Origin: Ctena decussata
Taxonomy: Eukaryota > Mollusca > Bivalvia > Lucinida > Lucinidae
Assembly: GCA_963989385.1 (NCBI GenBank)
Contig: OZ022501.1
Coordinates: forward strand, 96,642,979-96,706,978
Direction: 5' to 3'
DNA length: 64,000 nucleotides
The position numbers and the translations under genes are program-made. Of the stretch, positions 12,755-22,881 are shown one piece after another. The first letter of the stretch is position 1; each line of letters starts with the position of its first letter. The notes under the pieces are model-generated. The model was not told the DNA's origin, ran no database searches, and worked only from the letters and a program-made list of their open reading frames with translations.

Positions 12755-15700
12755 TTACTCTAATGATAGAGATGATGAAGAAGTCATATTCTTAACATGG
12801 AGCCACTGTTCTTTATAGTGGCTTTTGAGGTCATTTGGTAAGCTCATCCATTCTTGAAAATAATCTGACACAAGCATCCGTCTTTCCTTGGCAGGAAGCT
12901 TTTCTTTCACTGTTTCAAGACACCTTGAAACAAAAAACTGTGCAGAGTTTCTCCACACTTTCTGTTTACGGGCCTTCTTCTTTAACTGTCTGGCTTTTGT
13001 TCTCCTTGCCTTTTTGATCAGCCCTATGAAAGTCTTATTCTTGTTGAAATGCTTTTGCTGCATACTTAGATCTTTCGTTATTTTAGAGCTGATTTTCTTT
13101 GTCTCTACTGTGTATTGATCAGTTTCCACCAAAGAGTTTTTGTCTATACAGTCAAAGACATATGAGTAATCAAGAATTGGACAGTGCCTTCTAATTGCTA
13201 TTCTAATGAGTGGTGGTACTTTCTTCTTCAAGACATTTTGTCTGTTAGCTAAAACTGTGTAAGTTTTAGTGGATATACCTTTCTGCCGAAAAGGAATTGT
13301 AGTCCTTACTCTCCCTCCATTTCTCACTATCAACCTTGTAATGTCCTCCTGAGTAGTTCTTTTCTTCCCCTGGTTTGGAACAGCACCAAACAAAACAAAG
13401 ACATGAGAGTCAAACAGTGCTGTTCTATCTGCATCTACTGTTGGAAACAATTTGTTTAAATTTCTTTTAATTTTTAAATTCATTTTCTTTTGTTGGCCTG
13501 ACATGGGGGCAGAAATCCACCCAGCTTTCAAGAGTTTTTTTCGCACAAGATAGCCTCTTACATGTTTTTGTAGAACAGTTGCTGCACAATGTGAAGAACA
13601 ATATTTAATGAAGGCATGGCCTACTTCTTGCTCCTCTTGATTATTTGACATAGTCAAATGTGTAATTTCATATGAGACTCTGTTCCACAAGGCCTGAAAC
13701 TGTGCTAAAATGGTGTCTGGTTTACCCTTCCCACCATGTCTTGTTGTATGTTGGTTGTAGAATGTGTTATGTTCATAATTTGCATGCTCCCCTCCTTCTG
13801 ACTGAAACCTTGCTATTGGGAAAGGCAATGATACCATTAATTCTGGAACATGATCAATCAATTTGATCATGTATGGTGTTAGCTCCTTGTATGAATATCT
13901 ATCACAAAAAAGTTGATAAAACTTTTCAGCATACGTGACATACATTTTCTTGTCTTTTTGTGTGTAGCCCCAAACATGATCAGCTTTGTCTTTTTCTGAC
14001 AAAGTGCCTGTGTTTGAAGACGGACAAGGATCCTTCAATAATATCAAAACCATTTGATAAAATTGGAACCAGATTTCTTTCACAAGTTTTAGTTCTGTTA
14101 ATGTGTTTGGGAATCCAAGTTTTTCTCTTACCTCTGCTGGAATTGAAAGTGTTACATTCTTTTCTTTAACAACATTAAAAAGGATGTGAGGGAAACCTGG
14201 TTCCTCTGGACTGATTATCGCCACTGCATGATCCTTATTCAATGAAACTGGTACTGGATTTCCCTTCTGATCAAAAAGTATTCTGAAATTACCCTGTCTT
14301 ATTCCCCTTCTGCTAATGTTTGCTTCTAAATTTTGTATTGCTGTTTCTTTAAAGCCTTCACCATCACCTCCACGCTGAGTCTCTTTATTTCCTTCTGAAA
14401 TTATGTTCAAGACTTCTAAATTGATGAGTTTTTCAACACATCTTGTAATAGCATGTAATGCACACAAGACAGTTCTCTGAATAGGGATGGACTGAAGTAA
14501 ACTACTGACATGTTCTCTATCAATTTTCCTTATTAAATCAGTTCTTAGTCCAGTTCTTGCTTTCTCACTTTTAGATTCAACTCCACTTTCTGTGTAAATA
14601 TTCCAGCCATTTTGAGTTGTCGGACCCAGCTTTTTATCTCCATCAAGGACTGCTTCCAAAAACATTTCGTCACCAGTCAGGTAAAAGGTATCTCTTGGAA
14701 ATCTGCTAAGAGCCACATCAAGAGAAGAAGGAGTACCAAGATTTTCTTCCAAGTTATCCCTACTATCACTCTCATAAAAAATGTAGCATGGAAAAACATT
14801 CTTTGGGTTGTGAAAGCTCAGATCACTGTAGTAGGCCTCATTATTCAAAATACTAATGGCTACAAAGGTACTCTGTCTTCCACCTATCTCTCTTCCATCT
14901 CCGTATATTTTCCAATGTTTATCTCCAGGAACACTATGGTATTTGAAATTGAGCACTTCCAACATTCTAGCCGGATCAATCTGCCATCCACTGGCAGTAC
15001 GCCTTGGAGTAAGTACCGAAAAGAATACTTTCTGCATTTCCTTTTTCGCTGAACGTTCAATACGCTGTGAAGGAAACACACCTGGCATTATCTTTCTGAA
15101 ATGGTCAAATAATCTACAGCCACTTAAATTTTGCTCCATGTATATAAATTCAGCTGGAGAAACATTAAATACTTCTTTTGCTTTACTACGAACCAAGTAT
15201 TCCATAAGGCTTTGTTGCTTTCCGGATGGAGATTTTTTACCTCTTGTTGTCTGTAGCAAGTATGATATGTCATCAATGCTAAAATATCCATCGAAGTACG
15301 AATCTGGTGATAATGTGCCTTTAGTTTTCAGATTTGGTTTTATTAGTGCTGCCAAGGAATCCAAAAAAGACTTTGTTTTGCCCTTAAAGTTCTCAATACA
15401 GAAGTTTTTCATTTTTCTTCGAATGTTCTGTTTCTTCCTAGGGCTTCTTCTTTTGAGGATTATCTTTTTCCTAGCCTTTTTAACTCCATGTAATCGAAGC
15501 CTTTGAGGAGTTGAGAACACTGTTACAGGGGAAGCAAACTTGTTTCTTACTGGTGTTGACATCTGCTTCTTGATGACTGCTCCTGTTGCCACATCATCCA
15601 CCAAAGCTTTAATCAAACCTTCCCTGATGTTTTTTTTATTCTCTGGAACCAGCTTTGAGTTCAAAACAGCCATGAAGGCCCTGCTAGTTATGTAGTGTCT

Positions 15701-17818
15701 GGATGTTCCTTCTATAAAGAAGCAATGAGAAGAATGAAGTCCCTGCTCCTCCAGTGTTTTGTCAATGTGTTTGTAACCTTTCTTCTTGATTGACCCTGAA
15801 AGTCCTATTGCACCAAAGACTTGACTGCAAGACAGACCTATTTCCTTTTCATGACCACTTCCTAACACTTTATACTGTATTTCATATCCCTCTACATTGA
15901 TTGTACCTGTTGGAGTGGGGTCATTTGTTCCATAATTAAATGCGTCTTCATATTTACCTTCTTTTCTTTTATTTATGACATTGTCCAAGTCATATAATAG
16001 TTGCTTACCATTGACAGTTAGGTTGAAATTACCTTCAATCACACATTTTAACGCATCCATAGATATAGAGAGTCTCTGTCTTGTCTTACCTCGAAAAAGG
16101 AAATGCTCTTTAATTGTAAAACCATTCTTTACTAGCCTCCTGTCAATCATCTTGAAACCCTCTTTGCTAATATGCTTCTGTAATCCACAAAAATTAAAGA
16201 CCTCCTTGCAAGATAAGAACTTTTTCTCTTCGTATTCCTTGAATATAAAATTGTTTCCAAGTAACATGCAATTGAGATTTTGATCTACTTTCTTTTCAGG
16301 ATGACTTTTGTTTTCTGTTTCTATATCTGTGTGAATAATATGTACTTCTTCTGAGGATGTCTGATTTAAATATGTAGATGAACGATCATTTGTGGTCTGT
16401 CGCTCAAAAGTGTTTTCATGATTTTGGCTAGTATTTGGATGAGCATTGTCTTTTGTCTTCAAACGTCTACACCTTTTGCCATCGGACAATTGCACAGTTG
16501 GCTCTACCACTGCCTTTTTCTTATATTCATTCTCTTGTTTTGATTTCAGGTGATGCAAGAGTTTTCTAGCTTTCTGAATTGCAGCACTATGTGAAACATC
16601 TTTATGTTTCCTACCAGACATTTTTAGTCCTCTTTCAGCAAGATGATTATCTTGTCTTATTGGTTGACTGTCATCTCTTTTTTCTGAATCATCTACAACA
16701 TTCTCATCAGCTTCATTTGTTTTGTCTTCTTGTTTTGAAACTACACCATGTGCTTTCTCTGCAGACTTTTGTATTTGCATCTCCATTCTGTTTTCCACTT
16801 GCACTCGCATATATTGCTTTTCTTCATGCACATTTTCACTAGGCCGGACATTTGAAGATTCTGTAAGAAATTGTCTTCCTTGCTGATTTGTTTGTACCGT
16901 AAATGTAAGTCTCTCATTTTCAGATATGCTTGATACAAAATATATCAAAATATGGATACCATTCTCACTGTTGGAAGTTATATGATGGTCTTGCAATAAA
17001 ACAGAATTACCCGTCATAGCCCCAGAAAAACAAGGAAATAATTTACAGGTTTCCTTCAAGTCATCTACAACCATGAATGCACCATTGTACTTCAGAATGC
17101 AGTAAAAGTGGCCTGGTTTCACCACAATGGCTGCAGTAAGTTCAAAATTAAGGTCACCAGAGAGAAACTCCTGAGGAACCAAAACAGGGGTATTATTTTT
17201 ATGATTCACAATCCCTAGTTCTATCATCAAATATTCAGGCATGTTATAAGAGGTAGTACTCAATACTGTTTTGCATAAATAACATTTCTGACTTAACATT
17301 TGCTTCAGAGCATCAGGTAGATAACCATGCGTACCTTGAGCAACATTAAATGGAAGAACTAGTGGATTCTGAACAAGCTGTCTTGGCTGTACTACCCCAC
17401 AATTACAACATGTTTGCTCATACCTGGTCATGCAGAAAGAGTCCATCCTCGAACTAGTTGCTAACCATCTGAAGGCCTGCAATGTTTCTGCATCATCTCT
17501 ACCTTTTGGAGCAAATGATTCTGGCAAATTCTCTACAAGCCAATCCCACACCAGGTGTCTAGAAAAACAGGTAGCTTGTCCTAACCGTTCACGCTCTATA
17601 CAAGCATCATTCAGTTTTCTAATCAGACCATTTCCAGGGCACTGTAAAATGCCCTTTCTCATATACACTGTGTGATAATAAAACTCAAGTAATACATCTA
17701 TGGCACAGCTGGCACCCACACCACATATTTCATGTACATTGCATAGAAAGTTATTCCTATAAAATGATGCATTCTGCATTATCAGGCCTTTTTTCTCATA
17801 ATTATTCAAAACAGCCAT
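12755..17818 (-). CDS. Large multidomain USP-protease / transposase-like / BRCT / HMG-box-like protein
   Basis: One uninterrupted 1687-codon ORF; the ATG has A at -3 and G at +4, and an in-frame stop lies ~100 nt upstream. Residues ~26-295 look like a ubiquitin-specific protease: Cys box GVGASCAIDVLLEFYYH (C38), zinc-finger pairs C137/C140 and C179/C182, His box around H237 followed by VDDL (D252/D253). Residues 300-510 are a charged linker. Residues 533-597 and 660-722 are a duplicated module (LSC..VF...GL...I.K.G.K.ID..L). A basic patch covers ~780-805. Residues ~960-1400 resemble an RNase H-fold transposase: IYGDGREIGG (D974), YLTGDE (D1050), CALH (C1119/H1122), HVPEL, then SEGGEHAN (E1341/E1344). 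An IQ motif (LQKHVRGYLVRK, 1416-1427), a BRCT domain (~1467-1565, GG at 1501-1502) and an HMG-box-like helix set (~1624-1676) follow. It may be an intronless transposon gene or a domesticated one. I cannot name the transposase superfamily and see no flanking terminal inverted repeats. Confidence 0.9.
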   Translation of the reverse strand: MAVLNNYEKKGLIMQNASFYRNNFLCNVHEICGVGASCAIDVLLEFYYHTVYMRKGILQCPGNGLIRKLNDACIERERLGQATCFSRHLVWDWLVENLPESFAPKGRDDAETLQAFRWLATSSRMDSFCMTRYEQTCCNCGVVQPRQLVQNPLVLPFNVAQGTHGYLPDALKQMLSQKCYLCKTVLSTTSYNMPEYLMIELGIVNHKNNTPVLVPQEFLSGDLNFELTAAIVVKPGHFYCILKYNGAFMVVDDLKETCKLFPCFSGAMTGNSVLLQDHHITSNSENGIHILIYFVSSISENERLTFTVQTNQQGRQFLTESSNVRPSENVHEEKQYMRVQVENRMEMQIQKSAEKAHGVVSKQEDKTNEADENVVDDSEKRDDSQPIRQDNHLAERGLKMSGRKHKDVSHSAAIQKARKLLHHLKSKQENEYKKKAVVEPTVQLSDGKRCRRLKTKDNAHPNTSQNHENTFERQTTNDRSSTYLNQTSSEEVHIIHTDIETENKSHPEKKVDQNLNCMLLGNNFIFKEYEEKKFLSCKEVFNFCGLQKHISKEGFKMIDRRLVKNGFTIKEHFLFRGKTRQRLSISMDALKCVIEGNFNLTVNGKQLLYDLDNVINKRKEGKYEDAFNYGTNDPTPTGTINVEGYEIQYKVLGSGHEKEIGLSCSQVFGAIGLSGSIKKKGYKHIDKTLEEQGLHSSHCFFIEGTSRHYITSRAFMAVLNSKLVPENKKNIREGLIKALVDDVATGAVIKKQMSTPVRNKFASPVTVFSTPQRLRLHGVKKARKKIILKRRSPRKKQNIRRKMKNFCIENFKGKTKSFLDSLAALIKPNLKTKGTLSPDSYFDGYFSIDDISYLLQTTRGKKSPSGKQQSLMEYLVRSKAKEVFNVSPAEFIYMEQNLSGCRLFDHFRKIMPGVFPSQRIERSAKKEMQKVFFSVLTPRRTASGWQIDPARMLEVLNFKYHSVPGDKHWKIYGDGREIGGRQSTFVAISILNNEAYYSDLSFHNPKNVFPCYIFYESDSRDNLEENLGTPSSLDVALSRFPRDTFYLTGDEMFLEAVLDGDKKLGPTTQNGWNIYTESGVESKSEKARTGLRTDLIRKIDREHVSSLLQSIPIQRTVLCALHAITRCVEKLINLEVLNIISEGNKETQRGGDGEGFKETAIQNLEANISRRGIRQGNFRILFDQKGNPVPVSLNKDHAVAIISPEEPGFPHILFNVVKEKNVTLSIPAEVREKLGFPNTLTELKLVKEIWFQFYQMVLILLKDPCPSSNTGTLSEKDKADHVWGYTQKDKKMYVTYAEKFYQLFCDRYSYKELTPYMIKLIDHVPELMVSLPFPIARFQSEGGEHANYEHNTFYNQHTTRHGGKGKPDTILAQFQALWNRVSYEITHLTMSNNQEEQEVGHAFIKYCSSHCAATVLQKHVRGYLVRKKLLKAGWISAPMSGQQKKMNLKIKRNLNKLFPTVDADRTALFDSHVFVLFGAVPNQGKKRTTQEDITRLIVRNGGRVRTTIPFRQKGISTKTYTVLANRQNVLKKKVPPLIRIAIRRHCPILDYSYVFDCIDKNSLVETDQYTVETKKISSKITKDLSMQQKHFNKNKTFIGLIKKARRTKARQLKKKARKQKVWRNSAQFFVSRCLETVKEKLPAKERRMLVSDYFQEWMSLPNDLKSHYKEQWLHVKNMTSSSSLSLE

Positions 17819-18010
17819 GTTCAGTTTGAAAAAGGTGAAAATATCAAGAATTTTAAAGAAAAGAAAAGATTGAGATGCAAAAGCAAATAAATCCTAAACA
17901 GAATTTAAATACATGTGTTAACTAGAAATGTTTTTCAGAGAAAAACTGCTGCCCCCCCCCCCCCAGCCCCCCCACCCCCCAAGCCCATTTCCCAACCCCT
18001 CTAATGAATA
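17819..18010. other. 5' flank of the large gene
   Basis: A pyrimidine-rich minus-strand leader precedes the start codon, with a possible acceptor AATTCTGTTTAG about 75 nt upstream, so a separate untranslated 5' exon is possible. A C-rich tract (17951-17990) separates it from the next repeat. I see no terminal inverted repeat. Confidence 0.4.
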
Positions 18011-19949
18011 ACAAGAGGGCCATGATGGCCCTGGATCGCTCACCTGAGTATCCTGTGAACCTAACCTCAGAGACATCCATATGACCAATAGACAGAGTTT
18101 CACAAAGATTAAATGGAAAATGAACCCTTTATCGTGTACCTAAGGTTTTTTTAAGATTTAACCTAATGACCTAGATTTTGACCCCACATGACCCAGTTTC
18201 AAACCTGGTCTAGATTTCTTGGATATGAACATTCTGACAAAGTTATCAAAACTGTGCCGTCTAGAGTGTACACAATGCTTTCCTGAGGTTTAACCTAGTG
18301 ACCTACTTTTTGACCCAACATGACCAAGTTGCATCCTTGGTCCAGATTTGTTGAAGACAAACATTCTGACAAAGCCCTATGAAGATTAGAACAAAACTGT
18401 GTCCTCTAAAGCGTTCACACTGTTTTTCTAAGAACTGACCTAGTGACCTAGTTTTTACCTGACATGGCCCCGTTTCAAATCTGGTATAGATTTCATGAAA
18501 ATAAACATTCTGACAATGTTTCACGTAGATTGGATCATAACTGTGCCCTCTACAGTGTACACAAGGTTTTTCTAAGATTTGACCTAGTGACCTAGTTTTT
18601 GACCCCAAAAGACTCAGATTCAAATTTGGCTTAGATTTTATATAAATAAACATTCTGACAAAGTTTCATGAAGATTGGATCATAACTGTGCCCTCTAGAG
18701 TGTGCACCAGGTTTTTCTAAGATTTGACCCAGTGACCTAGTTTTTGACCCCACATGACCCAGTTTCAAAGATGGTCTAGATTTCATTTAGATAAACATTC
18801 TGACAAAGTTTCATGATGATTGGATCATAACTGTGCCCTCTGTGTCATTCTAAGATTTATTTCTATTTTTAGCTCTGGCAGCCATTTTGTTCAGCGGAGT
18901 GGAACCGTTTTAGCAATTTTTGTTCAGGGCCATGAGTAAAACATTTCTGTGAATTTTTTTTGAAATTGTGTTATTGGCTTCAGATGATGTTTAAATCTTT
19001 TTTCTATTTTTAGCTCTGGTGGCCATATTGTTCCGCGGAGCAGAACGGTTTGAGCAATTTTGGTAGAGGGTCTCCTAAGGAACATTTCTGTGAAATTATT
19101 TCAAAATCGACCCAGCAGTTTTGGAGGAGAAGTTGTTTAAAGGTTTTTCTATTTTTAGCTCTGGCGGCCATATTGTTCAGCGGAGCGGAACCGTTTGAGC
19201 AATTTTGGTAGAGGTTCTTCTAAGAAACATTTCTGTGAAATTATTTGAAAATCGGCCCAGCAGTTTTGGAGAAGTCTAAAGGTTTTTCTATTTTTTAGCT
19301 CTGGCAGCCAAAATATTTTGTTAGCGGAGCAGAACCGTTTGAGCAATTTTGGTAGAGGGTTTCCTAAGGAACATTTCTGTGAAATTATTTCAAAATCGAC
19401 CCAGCAGTTATGGAGAAGTTGTTTAAAGGTTTTTCTATTTTTAGCTCTGGCGGCCATTTTATTCAGCAGAGCAGAACCGTTTGAGCAATTTTGGTAGAGA
19501 GTCTCCTAAGGAACATTTCCGTGAAATTATTTCGAAATCTGCAGAGCAGTTTTGAAGGAGAAGTCGTTTAAAGGTTTTTCTATTATTAGCTCTGGCGGCC
19601 ATGTTGTTCAGCAGAGCGGAACTGTTTGAGCAATTTTGGTAGAGGGTCTCCTAAGGAACATTTCTGTGAAATTATTTCAAAATCGGCCCAGCAGTTTTGG
19701 AGGAGAAGTCGTTTAAAGGTTTTTCTATTATTAGCTCTGGCGGCCATATTGTTCAGTGGAGCGGAACCATTTGAGCAATTTTGGTAGGGAGTCCCCCAAG
19801 GAACATTTCTGTGAAATTATTTTAAAATCAGTCCAGCAGTTTTGGAGAAGAAGTCGTTTAAAGCAAAAGTTGACGCTGGACGACGGACGCCGGACAAAGA
19901 CCGATCACAATACCTCACCTTGAGCACTTCGTGCTCAGGTGAGCTAAAA
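18011..19949 (+). mobile_element. Family A hairpin-ended element, copy 3
   Basis: The left end has GGGCCATGATGGCCC and ATCGCTCACCTGAG. About five 145-bp GACCTAGTGACCTAG units and seven ~130-bp units with GCTCTGGCGGCCATATTGTT follow. The right end has the hairpin GAGCA-CTTCG-TGCTC and CAGGTGAGCTAAAA. Copies differ mainly in how many units of each type they carry. Confidence 0.8.
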
Positions 19950-20133
19950 AGCCTGAACAAATAAAATATCTATGCAAGCTTGGAGAAAATCCACCCACTG
20001 GTTCTAAAGATATCCTACATAGAAGACTGTGTCCTTGAAAAAATGGGTCAAGGTCACTAACTACTGCCATGAAGTTTCATCAAGATATCCCAAACGGTTA
20101 TCTAGTTATGGTGGGCACAAGACCAGTAGGGTA
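19950..20133. repeat. Short repeat fragment between two elements
   Basis: Contains GGGTCAAGGTCACTAACTAC and CATGAAGTTTCATCAAGATA, phrases typical of the minisatellite-core elements here; boundaries unclear. Confidence 0.35.
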
Positions 20134-20414
20134 AACAAGAGGGCCATGGTGGCCCTGAATCGCTCACCTGAGCATTAATCAGTTCACTGGCTCTGGTGAA
20201 GATTTATAAGAGTTTTTACCATACATGGGAATGGCGGCCACCTTGGTCATGTGACCAAGATCATTTGAAGAACTTTCAATCCTTTGACCCATGTGCAGGC
20301 TCCATATGAAATTTGATCTGCCCAGTGGTTTCAGAGATGTTTGAAAATGTTTATGGATGGATGAAAGAGGCAGCTAACACCAATACTGTAAGGCTCGATC
20401 AGGTGAGCTGAAAA
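20134..20414 (+). mobile_element. Short hairpin-ended element related to families A and B
   Basis: The left hairpin GGGCCATGGTGGCCC is followed by ATCGCTCACCTGAG. The right end GATCAGGTGAGCTGAAAA lacks a clear CTTCG hairpin. The core has only one GGCGGCCACCTTGG unit. Confidence 0.65.
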
Positions 20415-20589
20415 TGGCAGAGTCGCTTCTCCGAAAAGTTCCCGTTCATGTTGAGTTCCTTTGATGGATTTCAACTAGACTTAACTAGGCAAACACAGAT
20501 GATAGAATGGTAGCATCATTATCTCACTGTGGTGAAACTAATGTATTCCAAGGAGTTTGTGGCTGGCATCATTGCAATGTTAGTTCTGA

Positions 20590-22881
20590 TTCTTGCAACA
20601 TAACTTAATTTAAATTTGACCTAGTGACCTAGCTTTTGACCCAACATGACCCAGTTTCAAACCGGATATTGTAAGAATAAACATTCTGACAAAGTTTCAT
20701 TGAGATTGGATCAAAACTGTGCCCTCTAGAGCGTATACAAGGTCGTTCTTATATTTGACCTACTGACCTAGTTTTTGATCCGACACAAACCAGTTTCAAA
20801 CTTTCCTAGATTTCATAAAGGTAAACATTCTGACAGAGTTTCATGAAGATTGGATCAAAACTGTGCCCTCTAGGGTGTACACAAAGTTTTTCTTAGATTT
20901 GACCTAGTGACCTAGTTTCTGATCTGACGTGACTCAGTTTCATAAGGGGCATATATATATGGACAATAAACATTTTGACATAGTTTCATGAAGATTGGAT
21001 CAAAACTGTTCCTTCTAGTGCGTACACGAGGTTTTTCTAAGATTTGACCTAGTGACCTAGTTTTTGACCTGACATGACCTACTTTCAAACTTGGCCTAGA
21101 GTTTATGGAGATAAACATTCTGACAAAGTTTCATGCAGATTGGATCAAAACTGTGTCCTCTAGAGCACACAAACGGTTTTTCTATGATTTGACCAAGTGA
21201 CCTAGTTTTTGACCCTACATGACCCAGTTTCAAATTTGTCCTTCATATTATGAGGATAAACATTCTGATAAAGTTTCATGAACTTTGGATCGAAACTGTG
21301 CCTTCTACAGCGTACACAAGGTTTTTCTAAGATTTGACCTAGTGACCTAGTTTTTGACCCGACATGACCCAATTTCGAACTTGGCCTAGAGTTTATGGAG
21401 ATAAACATTCTGACAATGTTTTATAAAGATTGGATCAAAACAGTGTCCTCTAGAGCGTACACAATGTTTTTCTATGATTTGACCTAGTGACCTAGTTTTT
21501 GACCCAACATGACCCAGTTTCGTAGTTGTCCTAGATATTATAAAGATAAACATTCTGACAAAGTTTCATGAACTTTAGATGAAAACTGTGCCTTCTAGAG
21601 TGTACACAAGGTTTTTCTAAGATTTGACCTAGTGACCTAGTTTTTGACCCTACATGACCCAGTTTCAAACTTGGCCTAGAGTTTATGGAGATATATATTC
21701 TGACAATGTTTCATATAGATTGGATCAAAACTGTGTCCTCTAGAGCGTACACAAGGTTTTTCTATGATTTGACCTAGTGACCTAGTTTTTGACCCGACGT
21801 GACCCAGTTTCAACCTTGTCCTAGATATTATGAGGATAAACTTTCTGACTAAGTTTAATGAACTTTGGATGAAAACTGTGCCTTCTAGAGCGTACATAAG
21901 ATTTTTCTAAGATTTGACCTAGTGACCTAGTTTTTGACCAGACATGATCCAGTTTCGAACTTAGCCTAGAGTTTATGGAGATAAACATTCTGACAATGTT
22001 TTATAAAGATTGGATCAAAACTGTGTCCTCTAGAGCATACACAATGTTTTTCTATGATTTGACCTAGTGACCTAGTTTTTGACCCAACATGACCCAGTTT
22101 CGTACTTGTCCTAGATATTATAAAGATAAACATTCTGACAAAGTTCCATGAACTTTGGATAAAAACTTTGCCTTCTAGGGTGTACACAAGGTTTTTCTAA
22201 GATTTGACCTAAAGACCTAGTTTTTGACCCTACATGACCCAGTTACAAACTTGGCCTAGAGTTTATGGAGATATATATTCTGACAATGTTTCATATAGAT
22301 TGGATCAAAACTGTGTCCTCTAGAGCGTACACAAGGTTTTTCTATGATTTGACCTAGTGACCTAGTTTTTGACCCGACGTGACCCAGTTTCAAACTTGTC
22401 CTAGATATTATGAGGATAAACATTCTGACTAAGTTTCATGAACTTTGGATGAAAACTGTGCCTTCTAGAGCGTACACAAGGTTTTTCTAAGATTTGACCT
22501 GGTGACCTAGTTTTTGACCCAACGTGACCCAGTTTCGAACTTGTCCTTGATATTATTAAGATAAACATTCTGACAAAGTTTCATGAACTTTGGATGAAAA
22601 CTGTGCCTTCTAGAGTGTACACAAGGTTTTTCTAAGATTTGACCTAGTGACCTAGTTTTTGACCCGACATGACCCAGTTTCGAACTTGGCCTAGATTTTA
22701 TGGAGATAAACAATCTGACAAAGTTTCAGAAAGATTGGATCAAAACTGTGCCCGCTAGAGTGTACACAAGCAAAAGTTGACGGACGGACGTCCGGACGTC
22801 CGGACGTCCGGACGGACGTACGACGGACATCAGGGTATCCCAAAAGCTCACCCTGAGCACTTCGTGCTCAGGCGAGCTAAA
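20590..22881 (+). mobile_element. Family A element, copy 4, with a long tandem array
   Basis: About 15 units of ~145 bp carrying GACCTAGTGACCTAGTTTTT, then GGACGTCCGGACGTCCGGAC, CTCACC, the hairpin GAGCA-CTTCG-TGCTC and CAGGCGAGCTAAAA. The left terminal hairpin is not recognisable, so the copy may be 5'-truncated. Short ORFs with GSKTRSLGQILEKPC recur because the unit is tandem; I do not regard them as genes. Confidence 0.8.
21362..22520 (+). repeat. Higher-order repeat, about 580-bp period (four 145-bp units)
   Basis: Unit-specific variants recur at a ~580-bp offset: TGGAGATATATATTCTGACA near 21687 and 22267, and TTTTATAAAGATTGG near 21420 and 22000. TTTTTCTATGATTTGAC and TTTTTCTAAGATTTGAC mostly alternate every 145 bp. 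This indicates recent block duplication inside the array. Confidence 0.75.

Noticed and set aside
14856..15506. 216-codon plus-strand ORF inside the large gene
   Set aside because: Opposite-strand shadow of the 1687-codon ORF; it has no recognisable domain and the minus-strand frame is far stronger.
20912..22713. Repeated minus-strand ORFs with GSKTRSLGQILEKPC as a protein family
   Set aside because: They are translations of the 145-bp minisatellite. The unit is not a multiple of three, so frames shift each unit and ORFs never exceed ~1.5 units.
20590..22790. CRISPR-like array
   Set aside because: Repeats are long (~145 bp), have no unique spacers, and lie in an animal transposable element.
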